A stretch of 38,590 bases of DNA from Lachnospiraceae bacterium UBA3850 (GCA_002392655.1 DGHK01000056.1:1-38590); one strand, 5' to 3'. Counted from the first letter of the stretch, positions 17,019 to 25,176 are shown. Translations and numbers: made by a program. The notes: generated from the sequence alone by a model not told the origin.

Positions 17019-18521
17019 TTACCTTCTTTGGAAGAGCTTTCTTGCTACGGCTATGAACTGCTTATTATCTCTTGTCTGTGAAAAAATCTTCAGCAGCTCT
17101 TCTGTTACATCCTCAGCCTTGAGACTATGGAATCTCCTGTGGATGATATCACATATCTCTCTTTCCTCACGAGTAAGAAGCAGGTCATCCTTTCTGGTTC
17201 CGGACTTGGATATATCAATAGCAGGGAATACCCTCTTCTCCTGCAGGTCTCTGTCGAGAACAAGCTCCATATTACCTGTACCCTTGAATTCCTCGAATAC
17301 AACATCATCAAGTCTGCTTCCTGTATCTATAAGTGCGGTCGCAAGTATGGTAAGCGAACCGCCCTCTCTCATATTTCTGGCAGCACCGAAGAACTTCTTC
17401 GGCATATGAAGTGCAGCCGGATCCAGACCACCCGAAAGTGTACGTCCACTCGGAGTGATAGTCAGATTGTAGGCTCTCGCAAGACGAGTGATAGAATCAA
17501 TAAGTATAACAACATCATTTCCACTCTCAACCAGACGCTTAGCTCTCTCGATAGCCATCTCTGAAACTCTCTTATGATGATCAGGAAGCTCGTCAAATGT
17601 AGAATAGATAACCTCAGCATTTGGACCTTCTATGGATTCCTTGATATCGGTAACCTCCTCAGGACGCTCGTCTATAAGCAGAACCAGAAGATTCATCTCG
17701 GGATTTGCCTTACTGATTCTCTTGGCAATCTGCTTAAGAAGTGTCGTCTTTCCTGCCTTCGGCGGAGAAACGATCATTCCACGTTGTCCCTTACCAATCG
17801 GACTGAAGAGATCAACTATACGAAGTGACACAGGCGCCCCCTCATAATCCAGATGAATCCTCTCATCCGGGAAAATAGGTGTCATCTCATCAAACTTCTT
17901 ACGCTTAAGTATCTCATCAGGGCTGTATCCATTTACTGATTTTATATAAAGAAGTGCACTGAACTTCTCATTTGGATTCTGCTTTCCTCTTATAGGACCT
18001 CTTACGATATCTCCTGTACGGAGTCTGAACTTTCTTATCTGAGATGGCGAAACATATATATCTCTGTCGCCCGGCATATAGTTATCACTTCTTATGAAAC
18101 CATATCCATCAGGGTGAAGCTCGAGTATACCCTCAGCCTCCTCCTCAACATTTGTAGCATTATTCTGCGCAGCTTCATCTGTTGCTGCCGCTTCACCGGA
18201 CACCTCCGATGCTTTGTCAGCATTTACAGCCTTCACTGCCTCAGCTTTCACTACCTCTGCTTTCACGGCCTCTGCTTTCACTACCTCTGCTTTCACAGCC
18301 TCTGCTTTCACGGCCTCGCCCTTCTTTGCTGCATCCGCACCGTTTTCTGCAGCTTCAGCAGTAGAACTACCGGTCTTTTCAACTTTTTTTTCAGTTTGAA
18401 GCTTCTCTATGTTTGTCAGAAGCTCGACCAGCTCAGCCTTCTTGACTCCCTTCAGATTTCTGAGTCCTCGCTCCTCTGCAAGCTCTCTCAGTTCTGAAAC
18501 TTTCATTTTACTGTAATCCAT
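17019..18521 (-). CDS. rho: Transcription termination factor Rho
   Basis: This hexameric RNA-DNA helicase ends untranslated and antisense transcripts. Domains in order: Rho N-terminal helix domain (residues 1-40); a low-complexity insert (about 45-130) rich in Ala, Glu, Lys and Val; the cold-shock RNA-binding domain (about 131-198, [24 protein letters not shown]); and the ATPase with Walker A PPKAGKTT (253-260), Walker [16 protein letters not shown], and [21 protein letters not shown]. The insert contains a five-residue VKAEA/V repeat (residues 70-98). Disordered inserts at this place are known in Rho of several phyla and can affect RNA binding or condensate formation. ATG with AAGGAAGGA upstream. 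Confidence 0.97.
   Translation of the reverse strand: MDYSKMKVSELRELAEERGLRNLKGVKKAELVELLTNIEKLQTEKKVEKTGSSTAEAAENGADAAKKGEAVKAEAVKAEVVKAEAVKAEVVKAEAVKAVNADKASEVSGEAAATDEAAQNNATNVEEEAEGILELHPDGYGFIRSDNYMPGDRDIYVSPSQIRKFRLRTGDIVRGPIRGKQNPNEKFSALLYIKSVNGYSPDEILKRKKFDEMTPIFPDERIHLDYEGAPVSLRIVDLFSPIGKGQRGMIVSPPKAGKTTLLKQIAKRISKANPEMNLLVLLIDERPEEVTDIKESIEGPNAEVIYSTFDELPDHHKRVSEMAIERAKRLVESGNDVVILIDSITRLARAYNLTITPSGRTLSGGLDPAALHMPKKFFGAARNMREGGSLTILATALIDTGSRLDDVVFEEFKGTGNMELVLDRDLQEKRVFPAIDISKSGTRKDDLLLTREEREICDIIHRRFHSLKAEDVTEELLKIFSQTRDNKQFIAVARKLFQRR
18242..18316. repeat. In-frame 15-bp tandem repeat in rho
   Basis: Six or so near-identical 15-base units (GCCTCTGCTTTCAC plus one base on the plus strand), partly grouped as 30-base pairs, encode [10 protein letters not shown] in the Rho insert. 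Units differ by only one or two bases, so copy number may vary between strains without shifting the frame. Confidence 0.8.
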
Positions 18522-18579
18522 ACTTTTATCCTTCCTTACTAAGCCTTTATATGTATTTATCTTTTTGGTTCTTTCATTC

Positions 18580-18608
18580 TTGAAAAAATATAATAATTAT
18601 CGTATGCT
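18580..18608 (+). promoter_or_regulatory. Candidate promoter of the DUF4364 gene
   Basis: TTGAAA (18580-18585), a 17-base spacer and TATGCT (18603-18608) would start transcription about two bases before the ATG at 18618, giving a nearly leaderless mRNA. An alternative pair is TTGGTT (18565-18570) with TATAAT (18589-18594) at 18 bases; it would leave a 17-base leader without a Shine-Dalgarno sequence. Confidence 0.5.
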
Positions 18609-18617
18609 ATTATCACT

Positions 18618-19139
18618 ATGGAAAATCAAAATCTAATGTTATATAAACTTATAATTTTATATATGCTTGACAGAATTGACGAGTATACGCTTACTAATTC
18701 TCAGATAACAAGTTTTATACTCGACAGAGGCTATACCAATCTGTTCAATATTCACGAATCGATAAGTGAGCTTATAGATAAGGGATTCATCTCTGTCAGT
18801 ACCATTCGTAATACTCAGCATTACCAGATAACAAATCTCGGAGAGGAAGCTCTGCTCTACTTCGAGAACAGAATCTCCAACAATATCAAACAGGAGATTC
18901 GTGATTATCTGAAAACGGAAAAAATAAATCTGAAAAATGAGTCCGAGATTTTTGCTGATTACTACTTCGATGAGAATAATGAATATACCGTTGAATGTGC
19001 AATAAAGGAACGCCGTGAAACTATAGTAAATATCAAACTCACCGTTCCTACAAAAGATCTGGCCAGGTCAATCTGTGACAACTGGCGTACAAAGAGTACC
19101 GAGATATATCAGTATCTGGTAAATGAGCTTTGGGAGTGA
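18618..19139 (+). CDS. DUF4364 family protein (winged-helix-like)
   Basis: This 173-residue protein is the only clear plus-strand gene. The N-terminal half (MLYKLIILYMLDRIDEYTLTNSQITSFILDRGYTNLFNIHESISELIDKGFI) reads as a winged-helix DNA-binding fold typical of DUF4364. The C-terminal half (about 95-173) is a mixed alpha/beta domain. DUF4364 proteins are common in Clostridia and are presumed regulators, with no known target. There is no convincing ribosome binding site in front of the ATG. It is divergent from rho (97-base gap) and convergent with engB, the two stop codons abutting with no bases between them. Confidence 0.88.
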   Translation: MENQNLMLYKLIILYMLDRIDEYTLTNSQITSFILDRGYTNLFNIHESISELIDKGFISVSTIRNTQHYQITNLGEEALLYFENRISNNIKQEIRDYLKTEKINLKNESEIFADYYFDENNEYTVECAIKERRETIVNIKLTVPTKDLARSICDNWRTKSTEIYQYLVNELWE

Positions 19140-19763
19140 TCAATCCGAAGTTTCATCCTCTTTTATCAGATCTTCAATTATATCAAGAAGTTCTTCACGT
19201 CCTGTTTTCGTTACTGACGAGAACGGGACTATTTTTATATCCTGACCTGTTCTTTCTTTATAACTCTTTATTCCAAGAGTTTCCTTGATAAGCTTTATCT
19301 GTTTATCCTTCTGGGAACGTTTTATCTTGTCCAGCTTTGTAACAGCTATAATAGGTTCGAGACCATTAGATGTGATCCACTCAAACATCATGACATCATC
19401 CTTTGTTGGAGCATGTCTGATATCAATTAAAAGAATAACAGCCCTGAGCTGTTCTCTGGTTCTCAGGTACTTTTCTATCATTTTACCCCATTTGGCTCTT
19501 GCCTCAAGGGAAGCTTTTGCATATCCGTATCCGGGTAGATCAACGAGGTAGAATACCTCATTTACTTCGTAGAAATTAATCGTCACAGTCTTGCCGGGAT
19601 TTGAAGAAGTCCTGGCAAGATTTTTACGATTAAGCAAAGAATTGATCAGAGATGATTTGCCTACATTTGACCTTCCTGCGAAGGCAATCTCAGGCGAAGT
19701 GAGTTCGGGCAGTTTTGAGGTTGGACCGCAAACCACCGAAAGCTCCGAAGTTTTTATCTTCAA
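19140..19763 (-). CDS. engB: Ribosome biogenesis GTP-binding protein EngB/YsxC
   Basis: This essential GTPase acts in late assembly of the large ribosomal subunit. The G motifs are GRSNVGKSSL (G1), a TVTINFYEV switch region, DLPGYGYAKA (G3) and TKLDK (G4). The start is set at the TTG at 19763, because GGAGG stands eight bases upstream and the protein then begins with LKIKTSEL, as in relatives. A frame opening at the ATG at 19799 would add twelve unlikely residues and include the binding site. The resulting 207 residues match the family. It follows clpX by 61 bases and is probably in the same transcript. Confidence 0.95.
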   Translation of the reverse strand: MKIKTSELSVVCGPTSKLPELTSPEIAFAGRSNVGKSSLINSLLNRKNLARTSSNPGKTVTINFYEVNEVFYLVDLPGYGYAKASLEARAKWGKMIEKYLRTREQLRAVILLIDIRHAPTKDDVMMFEWITSNGLEPIIAVTKLDKIKRSQKDKQIKLIKETLGIKSYKERTGQDIKIVPFSSVTKTGREELLDIIEDLIKEDETSD

Positions 19764-19824
19764 AATATCATCCTCCAAAGATGCTATATAATGCATCAAA
19801 GTATTAAACTAAAATGTCAACTGA

Positions 19825-21048
19825 TTATTCAACTATTGGATCCGCACCTTCGGAGATAGTCTCCTTGGTGATCGTTACTTTCTTTATTTCGTCGTTTGAA
19901 GGAACCTCATACATAACATCTGTCATAGATGATTCAAGTATGGCACGAAGACCTCTGGCTCCTGTTGCTCTCTCCATTGCCTCCTTGGCAACCTCTCTTA
20001 GAGCATCCTCTTCAAACTCAAGTTCAACATTATCATACTCAAAAAGCTTCTTGTACTGCTTAACGATTGATGACTTCGGCTCTGTAAGTATGCTTACAAG
20101 AGTCTCCTCATCCAGCTGATCAAGAGTTACAACTACAGGTACACGTCCGACAAACTCCGGAATGATACCGAACTTCACCAGATCCTGTGGCTGAACCTTA
20201 CTGAGGAGCTCTGTATCCACGATGGTTTTTTCAGTCTGAATATCAGCATTGAATCCGATGGATTTCTTTCCAATACGGTTCTCGATAACCTTATCAAGCC
20301 CGTCAAATGCACCACCGCAGATAAAAAGTATATTGGTTGTATCTATCTCGATAAACTCCTGCTGAGGATGCTTTCTTCCACCCTGAGGCGGTACTGAAGC
20401 AACTGTACCCTCAACGATCTTCAGAAGTGCCTGCTGTACACCTTCACCGGAAACATCTCTGGTGATAGATACATTTTCAGACTTCTTGGATATCTTATCG
20501 ATTTCGTCTATGTAAATGATTCCACGCTCTGCTCTCTCGACATCATAATCTGCAGCCTGGATGAGCTTGAGAAGTATATTCTCAACGTCCTCACCTACGT
20601 AGCCTGCCTCTGTAAGAGTTGTAGCATCAGCGATGGCAAAAGGCACATTTAACATCTTTGCAAGTGTCTGCGCCATATAAGTCTTACCGGAACCAGTAGG
20701 ACCTATCATAAGTATGTTACTCTTCTGAAGCTCAACATCGAAGTCCTTGCCTGCCATAACTCGCTTATAATGATTATAAACTGCCACGGCGAGTGCCTTC
20801 TTTGCTGCCTCCTGTCCGATAACATAATCATCAAGAAAAGCCTTGATCTCCTTCGGTTTCTTGAGATTTAAGCTGCCATCCTCGGCCTGCATGTTCTTCA
20901 TCTCATCCTCAATGATATCAGAGCATATAGTAACACACTCATCACATATATACGCACCCGGACCAGCAATGAGCTTTCTCACCTGATCCTGCGTTTTGTT
21001 ACAAAAAGAACATCTAAGTACTTTGTTCTCGTCATTACGACCAGCCAT
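19825..21048 (-). CDS. clpX: ClpX, ATP-dependent unfoldase subunit of ClpXP
   Basis: This AAA+ ring unfolds tagged proteins and feeds them to ClpP. The N-terminal zinc-binding domain has cysteines 13, 16, 35 and 38. Walker A GPTGSGKT is at residues 116-123; Walker [11 protein letters not shown] and the SIGF loop that docks into ClpP are present; the sensor and C-terminal small domain end near [21 protein letters not shown]. The length of 407 residues is normal. ATG with AGGAGAA upstream. It lies 62 bases after clpP, in the conserved tig-clpP-clpX order. Confidence 0.98.
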   Translation of the reverse strand: MAGRNDENKVLRCSFCNKTQDQVRKLIAGPGAYICDECVTICSDIIEDEMKNMQAEDGSLNLKKPKEIKAFLDDYVIGQEAAKKALAVAVYNHYKRVMAGKDFDVELQKSNILMIGPTGSGKTYMAQTLAKMLNVPFAIADATTLTEAGYVGEDVENILLKLIQAADYDVERAERGIIYIDEIDKISKKSENVSITRDVSGEGVQQALLKIVEGTVASVPPQGGRKHPQQEFIEIDTTNILFICGGAFDGLDKVIENRIGKKSIGFNADIQTEKTIVDTELLSKVQPQDLVKFGIIPEFVGRVPVVVTLDQLDEETLVSILTEPKSSIVKQYKKLFEYDNVELEFEEDALREVAKEAMERATGARGLRAILESSMTDVMYEVPSNDEIKKVTITKETISEGADPIVE

Positions 21049-21110
21049 AGTATTCTCCTAATTTATATGTCTTAACCGACAGTCAAACTTGCTCTCGACC
21101 GCTTCGAACT

Positions 21111-21695
21111 CTACTTACGATTCTCCACAACAGAATCGATAAGTCCGTACTCAAGAGCTTCCTTTGCAGTCATCCAGTTATTTCTCTCACAATCTGCATA
21201 AACTGTCTCATAGTCCTTGCCTGCATTTTCAGCCATGATAGAGATAAGATTCTCCTTGATGCGAAGCATATGCTTAACATCTATCTCCATATCTGTGGCC
21301 TGACCCTGTGTACCACCAAGTGGCTGATGGATCATTATCTCTGCATTTGGAAGTGCAAATCTCTTACCCTTTGCTCCGCCTGAAAGAAGGAATGCACCCA
21401 TAGATGCAGCCATTCCGACACAGATAGTTGAAACATCACACTTGATATAGTTCATAGTGTCATAGATAGCCATACCGGCAGTAACTGAACCACCGGGACT
21501 ATTTATATAAAGATTGATATCCTTGTTTGAATCCTCAGACTCAAGGAAAAGAAGCTGTGCAACAACCAGACTTGCTGTTACATCATTTACCTCATCCCCA
21601 AGGAATATGATTCTTTCTTTAAGGAGTCTTGAGTATATATCGTATGCTCTCTCTCCTCTGTTAGTTGTCTCAATGACTGTAGGTACTAATGCCAT
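21111..21695 (-). CDS. clpP: ClpP, serine protease subunit
   Basis: This tetradecameric barrel protease degrades substrates delivered by ClpX or ClpC. The catalytic triad is Ser98 ([11 protein letters not shown]), His123 (MIHQPLGG) and Asp168. The [17 protein letters not shown] oxyanion region and YINSPGG are intact. The 194 residues include a short N-terminal propeptide region as usual. ATG preceded by AAGGAGGG. It follows tig by 75 bases, a gap that includes a tandem duplication of the tig 3' end. Confidence 0.98.
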   Translation of the reverse strand: MALVPTVIETTNRGERAYDIYSRLLKERIIFLGDEVNDVTASLVVAQLLFLESEDSNKDINLYINSPGGSVTAGMAIYDTMNYIKCDVSTICVGMAASMGAFLLSGGAKGKRFALPNAEIMIHQPLGGTQGQATDMEIDVKHMLRIKENLISIMAENAGKDYETVYADCERNNWMTAKEALEYGLIDSVVENRK

Positions 21696-21741
21696 AGTAA
21701 ACCCTCCTTATACTGTCATTTTAATCAAACATTTTTTCTAT

Positions 21742-21793
21742 TTCTTAGACTTCTTTAGCTTGCTCAGAACTTAAACTTCTTTAGCCTGCTCAG
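21742..21793. repeat. 26-bp tandem duplication spanning the end of tig
   Basis: Two adjacent 26-base units (21742-21767 and 21768-21793) match at 22 positions. The right unit encodes the last residues of trigger factor (EQAKEV plus stop). The left unit repeats that sequence just after the stop, including another stop. Confidence 0.8.
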
Positions 21794-23057
21794 CGATGTA
21801 CTTGATAGCCTTCTGCATCTTGAGGTCAGTCTTAAGACCCTCGAGCTGCTCATCACCCATGATGCTCTTGATCTTGTCAAGCTCCATCTGATACTGCTTA
21901 GCCATCTTCTCCATCTCTTCATTAACTTCGTCATCTGTTACTTCAAAGCCCTGTGCATTTGCAACAGCCTCGATAACAAGACTTCTCTTTATCTGCTTCT
22001 CAGCCTCAGGACGAACCTGATCTCTCATATCGTCTCTTGTCTGACCGGTCATGTTGAGATACTGCTCAAGATTCATACCCTGATACATAAGCTGCTGACC
22101 GAAATTATCAACCATCTTCTCCTGCTGATATACGATCATAGGCTCAGGAAGCTCTACTGTAGACATCTCAACAAGCTTGTCGATAGCCTTCTCCTGCTTC
22201 TCCTGCTCTGCAGCCTTCTCTTTTCTCTCAGTAACCTGCTTCTTAACATCTTCCTTGAACTCATCAACTGTCTCAAAATCAGTTGTGTCAGATACATACT
22301 CATCATCAAGCTCAGGAATAACCGTCTCCTTGATTCCAAGAAGCTCACACTTAAATACTGCTTCCTTACCTGCAAGATTCTCTGCCTGATAATTTTCAGG
22401 GAAGGTTACATTTACATCAAAGCTATCACCGATGCTGTGACCAACAATCTGATCCTCAAATCCAGGAATGAAAGAACCTGAACCAAGAACGAGTGGATAC
22501 TTCTCACCCTTTCCGCCTTCGAAAGCTACATTATCAACAAATCCTTCGAAGTTAATTGTTGTCTCATCGCCATCCTTTGCAGGTCTGTCTGTTACTTCAT
22601 TCTTTGTTGAGTTCTCCTTAAGCTTACGCTCGATTTCCTTCTCAACATCCTCATCTGTTACTTCAGCATCAACCTTCTCGATCTCAAGCTTTGAAAGATC
22701 CCCAAGCTCTACAGGTGGCTTAGTAGCAACCTTTGCCTTGTAGATGAAGTCCTTACCCTTCTCGATCTGACTGAGTGATATCTCAGGATTTGAAACGATA
22801 TCAAGCTCAATATCCTTAATCTCTTCATAATATGTCTTGTTGATCAGGTCATTTGCTGCATCCTCAAAGAATACTGCAGGACCATAAGTCTTCTCAATAA
22901 AAGCCATAGGAACGTGACCCTTACGGAATCCGTCAAACTGGAACTTATTCTTTGATTTGTTGTAGGCTTCAACACATGCCTTCTTGAAATCCTCAGCAGG
23001 AACTGTAATTGTAAGCTCTGCCATATTTCCTTCTAACTTCTCAAAAGTAATACTCAT
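21771..23057 (-). CDS. tig: Trigger factor, ribosome-bound chaperone and prolyl isomerase
   Basis: This protein meets nascent chains at the ribosome exit tunnel. The N-terminal ribosome-binding domain carries the GFRKGHVPMAFIEKTYG signature (about residues 43-60). An FKBP-type isomerase domain (about 160-245, GDETTINFEGFVDN to IGDSFDVNVTFPENY) and the helical substrate-cradling C-terminal domain follow. The 428-residue length is standard. ATG with AAGGAGG upstream. Its promoter (23172-23200) overlaps a strong hairpin. First gene of the tig-clpP-clpX-engB run. Confidence 0.98.
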   Translation of the reverse strand: MSITFEKLEGNMAELTITVPAEDFKKACVEAYNKSKNKFQFDGFRKGHVPMAFIEKTYGPAVFFEDAANDLINKTYYEEIKDIELDIVSNPEISLSQIEKGKDFIYKAKVATKPPVELGDLSKLEIEKVDAEVTDEDVEKEIERKLKENSTKNEVTDRPAKDGDETTINFEGFVDNVAFEGGKGEKYPLVLGSGSFIPGFEDQIVGHSIGDSFDVNVTFPENYQAENLAGKEAVFKCELLGIKETVIPELDDEYVSDTTDFETVDEFKEDVKKQVTERKEKAAEQEKQEKAIDKLVEMSTVELPEPMIVYQQEKMVDNFGQQLMYQGMNLEQYLNMTGQTRDDMRDQVRPEAEKQIKRSLVIEAVANAQGFEVTDDEVNEEMEKMAKQYQMELDKIKSIMGDEQLEGLKTDLKMQKAIKYIAEQAKEV

Positions 23058-23126
23058 TTTTATTTTCCTCCTTATGGCCGATGGCCTTGATATTCATATT
23101 GATATTCATATAAGTACGTAAGTTTT

Positions 23127-23172
23127 AAAAAAATCTTACGGTCAGAAGCGTAAATACGCACTAACCGTAAGA
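23127..23172 (-). terminator. Strong hairpin with T7 run, overlapping the tig promoter
   Basis: TCTTACGGT (23134-23142) pairs with ACCGTAAGA (23164-23172), with an inner stem GCGTA/TACGC (23148-23159). On the minus strand seven T follow (23127-23133). It acts on transcripts arriving from upstream. For transcripts started at the tig promoter, the outer part of the 5' arm would be missing. Confidence 0.85.
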
Positions 23173-23200
23173 TTATAGCACAAGTTTTTATATTAGTCTA
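23172..23200 (-). promoter_or_regulatory. Promoter of tig-clpP-clpX with extended -10
   Basis: TAGACT (23195-23200), a 17-base spacer and TATAAT (23172-23177) preceded by TGC, an extended -10. The -10 box overlaps the terminator stem by one base. The predicted start near 23165 gives a leader of about 105 bases, containing a hairpin, a repeated ATGAATATCA and a GGCC-ATC-GGCC element just before AAGGAGG. Confidence 0.75.
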
Positions 23201-23208
23201 TTATTTAT

Positions 23209-23502
23209 TTAACGGCATATTCCATCGGCACCAATCCAATATCCATCTACATATTGATTAGTCACCATATAACCTGAAGCGTTGAAGTAATACCAATAAC
23301 CGTCAATCTTGAGCCACTGACTTGCTGGCCACCAACCTGAGACATCTTCTACCCACCAGCCTGAGACATCTTCTACACACCAGCCTGTTGCATCGCTTCT
23401 CCATCTGAGATGACCTCTACCTTCCTTTAGTCGAAACTTCAAAATAACTTCAAAGGCAATAATTTTACCATTTTTTCTTAAAATTATGGCCTTTTTTGCC
23501 AT
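23209..23502 (-). pseudogene. Fragment of a cell-wall-binding repeat protein
   Basis: The last 70 residues (from about GHLRWRSDATGW to YWIGADGICR) match the Trp/Tyr repeats of the two larger surface proteins in this window, for example WWPASQWLKIDGYWYYFNASGYM. There is no signal peptide. The first 27 residues come from a hairpin region and look non-native (MAKKAIILRKNGKII). The VEDVSGWW unit is doubled by a 24-base tandem repeat (about 23342-23388). It is probably the 3' remnant of a gene whose 5' part was lost. A short functional protein is possible but would not be exported. Confidence 0.7.
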
Positions 23503-23636
23503 TTTTCCGCCTTTTTAGCATCATTTCAATTTGTCAGAGCAATAATAATAGACTTTTGGGGCTAAATTATTGCCTTTTTTACTTCTACCCTCTCAAACCG
23601 GGCAATAATTTCCGAGTTTTTCCGCAGAATTATTGC
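23455..23636. repeat. Three consecutive hairpins with shared GCAATAATT arms
   Basis: Six copies of GCAATAATT or its complement alternate in orientation and form three hairpins: 23455-23466 with 23480-23491 (12 positions, one mismatch), 23539-23546 with 23566-23573, and 23602-23610 with 23628-23636. The loops are 13, 19 and 17 bases and unlike each other. No protein coding is evident here. The array lies between luxS and the gene fragment. Confidence 0.75.
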
Positions 23637-23675
23637 TTTCGCCCAAAATCCACCAAATTCGAGATTCTACGTCCC

Positions 23676-23801
23676 ACTGAACCCAATGAACTCAATGACC
23701 CCAATAAACCCAATGAGCCCACTGAACCAAACAAATCCAAAGTCCCAAACAAATCCAAAGTCCCAACGAAATCCAAAGTCCCAACGAAATCCAACGAATC
23801 T
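23676..23801. repeat. 9-bp tandem repeat, 14 units
   Basis: Units drift around AATGAACCC on the left and settle into an 18-base pair (AACAAATCC plus AAAGTCCCA) on the right. The period of nine keeps the plus-strand frame open (PNE/PNK/SKV triplets) and also a minus-strand frame (LDF-VGT). I see no start, binding site or domain that would make either a gene. It starts 18 bases from the luxS stop. The remainder of 23503-23818 outside this repeat and the hairpins shows nothing recognisable. Confidence 0.85.
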
Positions 23802-23818
23802 ATCAACAAAAACAAATC

Positions 23819-24346
23819 CTATGAATCAAAGAATTGTCTGCCATCATCTGTAACAAGTCTATCGGTCTTTGGATACTCGAAGGTTTCCGGCTTGTCCTTG
23901 TTATCTCTCAGATAGTCTGCAAATCTTGCTGCCCACCACTTTGCAATTTCAAGATTATGCATCAGATAGTTTCCGCAGTTTTCAGCAGTTGCACCGGGAA
24001 CCTCATCGAAGTCCTTCACTGATTCAAATGCTGCTATTAGCAGGTCACATATATCCTTTGATGGACGACGTCCCTTGAGAATCAGATAAAAACCTGTAAG
24101 GCATCCCATTGGTCCCCAGTAGATAACTTCGTCCTTCCACTCAGGATCGTTACGAAGATATGTTGCTATTATATGCTCAAGCGTATGCATAGATGCAGTG
24201 TCAATAGCCGGTTCAATATTCGGGCGTGTAACTCTGACATCATATGTTGTGATTATATTATCAGTTCCCACAAGGTCCTCTCTGCTGGTAAAAATTCCAG
24301 GGATAATCTTGGTATGATCAACTGAAAAACTAGGTATAAGATCCAT
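23819..24346 (-). CDS. luxS: S-ribosylhomocysteine lyase LuxS
   Basis: The enzyme cleaves S-ribosylhomocysteine into homocysteine and DPD, the precursor of the AI-2 signal. Metal ligands are His54 and His58 in HTLEH with catalytic Glu57, and Cys124 in AENCGNY. Cys82 in WGPMGCLTGFY is the catalytic cysteine. The protein is 175 residues, slightly longer than the common 150-160 because of a C-terminal extension (YPKTDRLVTDDGRQFFDS). ATG with AAGGATAAAG upstream. mtnN, the enzyme making its substrate, lies just upstream, separated by a 21-base repeat. Confidence 0.97.
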   Translation of the reverse strand: MDLIPSFSVDHTKIIPGIFTSREDLVGTDNIITTYDVRVTRPNIEPAIDTASMHTLEHIIATYLRNDPEWKDEVIYWGPMGCLTGFYLILKGRRPSKDICDLLIAAFESVKDFDEVPGATAENCGNYLMHNLEIAKWWAARFADYLRDNKDKPETFEYPKTDRLVTDDGRQFFDS

Positions 24347-24380
24347 AACTTTATCCTTAAAATCCTTTCTGAACTTACTT

Positions 24381-24453
24381 CTTCACTTCAAAGCTTCAAC
24401 TCTTCACTTCAAAGCTTCAACTCTTCACTTCAAAGCTTCAACTCTTCACTTCC
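24381..24453. repeat. 21-bp tandem repeat, about 3.5 copies, between mtnN and luxS
   Basis: Three exact copies of a 21-base unit (CTTCACTTCAAAGCTTCAAC plus T) at 24381-24443 are followed by a partial copy. AAGCTT is at the centre of each. The array begins three bases after the mtnN stop and ends before the luxS ribosome binding site. Confidence 0.92.
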
Positions 24454-24456
24454 ACT

Positions 24457-25176
24457 CTACTTCATCATCGCCATCATCTCAACAACAAGTTTGACTGAAT
24501 TCTCGATGGCCATTCTCTGAAATGTAGGATAATCAATGTCTGCACTGTCATCAGCTTTATCTGATATAGATCTGATAACAAGATAAGGAATATGATTAAC
24601 ATATGCCGTATGCGCTACGGAAGCGCCTTCCATTTCAGTGCAGAGAGCATGAAATGTTTTTGCAAGCTCTTCCTTCTTCTCGTGGCTTGAGATAAAACAG
24701 TCGCCGGAAACAATTCTTCCTTCATGCACTCCTATGTATGGACAAACCTTCTTACAGGCTGCTTTTGCGATAGTTCTCAGTTCATCATCTGACTCATACA
24801 CACTCTCATCCTGATCAGGAACAATTCCTTTTCTGAAGCCAAGTGCTGTATAATCCATATCATGCTCGAGAGTATCTGTTGAAAGAACTATATCACCTAT
24901 ATTGATATCCCTGCTCAGACTTCCTGCCATTCCTGTATTGATGATAGCATCAACCTTGAAGATTCCTGCAAGAGCCTCTGTGGCAATTGCTGCATTTACT
25001 TTTCCGATTCCGGAACGAACAAGAACAACATCCTTCCCTGAAAGCTTTCCTATAAAGAAGTCCAGGCTGGCATGTTTCTCAACTCTGACTCCAACACCTG
25101 AAGGATCAGTCTTCATTAAAACCTTGAGGTCATCAACCTCTTTATCCATCGCTCCTATGATTCCTACAATATCCAT
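24457..25176 (-). CDS. mtnN: 5'-methylthioadenosine/S-adenosylhomocysteine nucleosidase
   Basis: This Pfs-type enzyme hydrolyses SAH to adenine and S-ribosylhomocysteine (the LuxS substrate) and also MTA. Typical features are the GIIGAMDKEVDDL start, INTGMAGSLSRDINIGDIV, VSGDCFISS, the substrate-binding TEMEGASVAHTAY, and VIRSISDKADDSADIDYPTF, which holds the catalytic Asp. The length of 239 residues is normal. ATG with AGAGGTT upstream. Its neighbour luxS does the next step. A 90-base gap separates it from the propeller gene, with no clear terminator. Confidence 0.96.
   Translation of the reverse strand: MDIVGIIGAMDKEVDDLKVLMKTDPSGVGVRVEKHASLDFFIGKLSGKDVVLVRSGIGKVNAAIATEALAGIFKVDAIINTGMAGSLSRDINIGDIVLSTDTLEHDMDYTALGFRKGIVPDQDESVYESDDELRTIAKAACKKVCPYIGVHEGRIVSGDCFISSHEKKEELAKTFHALCTEMEGASVAHTAYVNHIPYLVIRSISDKADDSADIDYPTFQRMAIENSVKLVVEMMAMMK

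Noticed and set aside
23496..23915. 139-codon plus-strand frame across the luxS 3' end and the 9-bp repeat
   Set aside because: It is held open by the repeat period, has no ribosome binding site or domain, and overlaps luxS on the other strand.
24381..24453. CRISPR-like array
   Set aside because: The 21-base units are directly adjacent with no unique spacers, and no cas genes are present.
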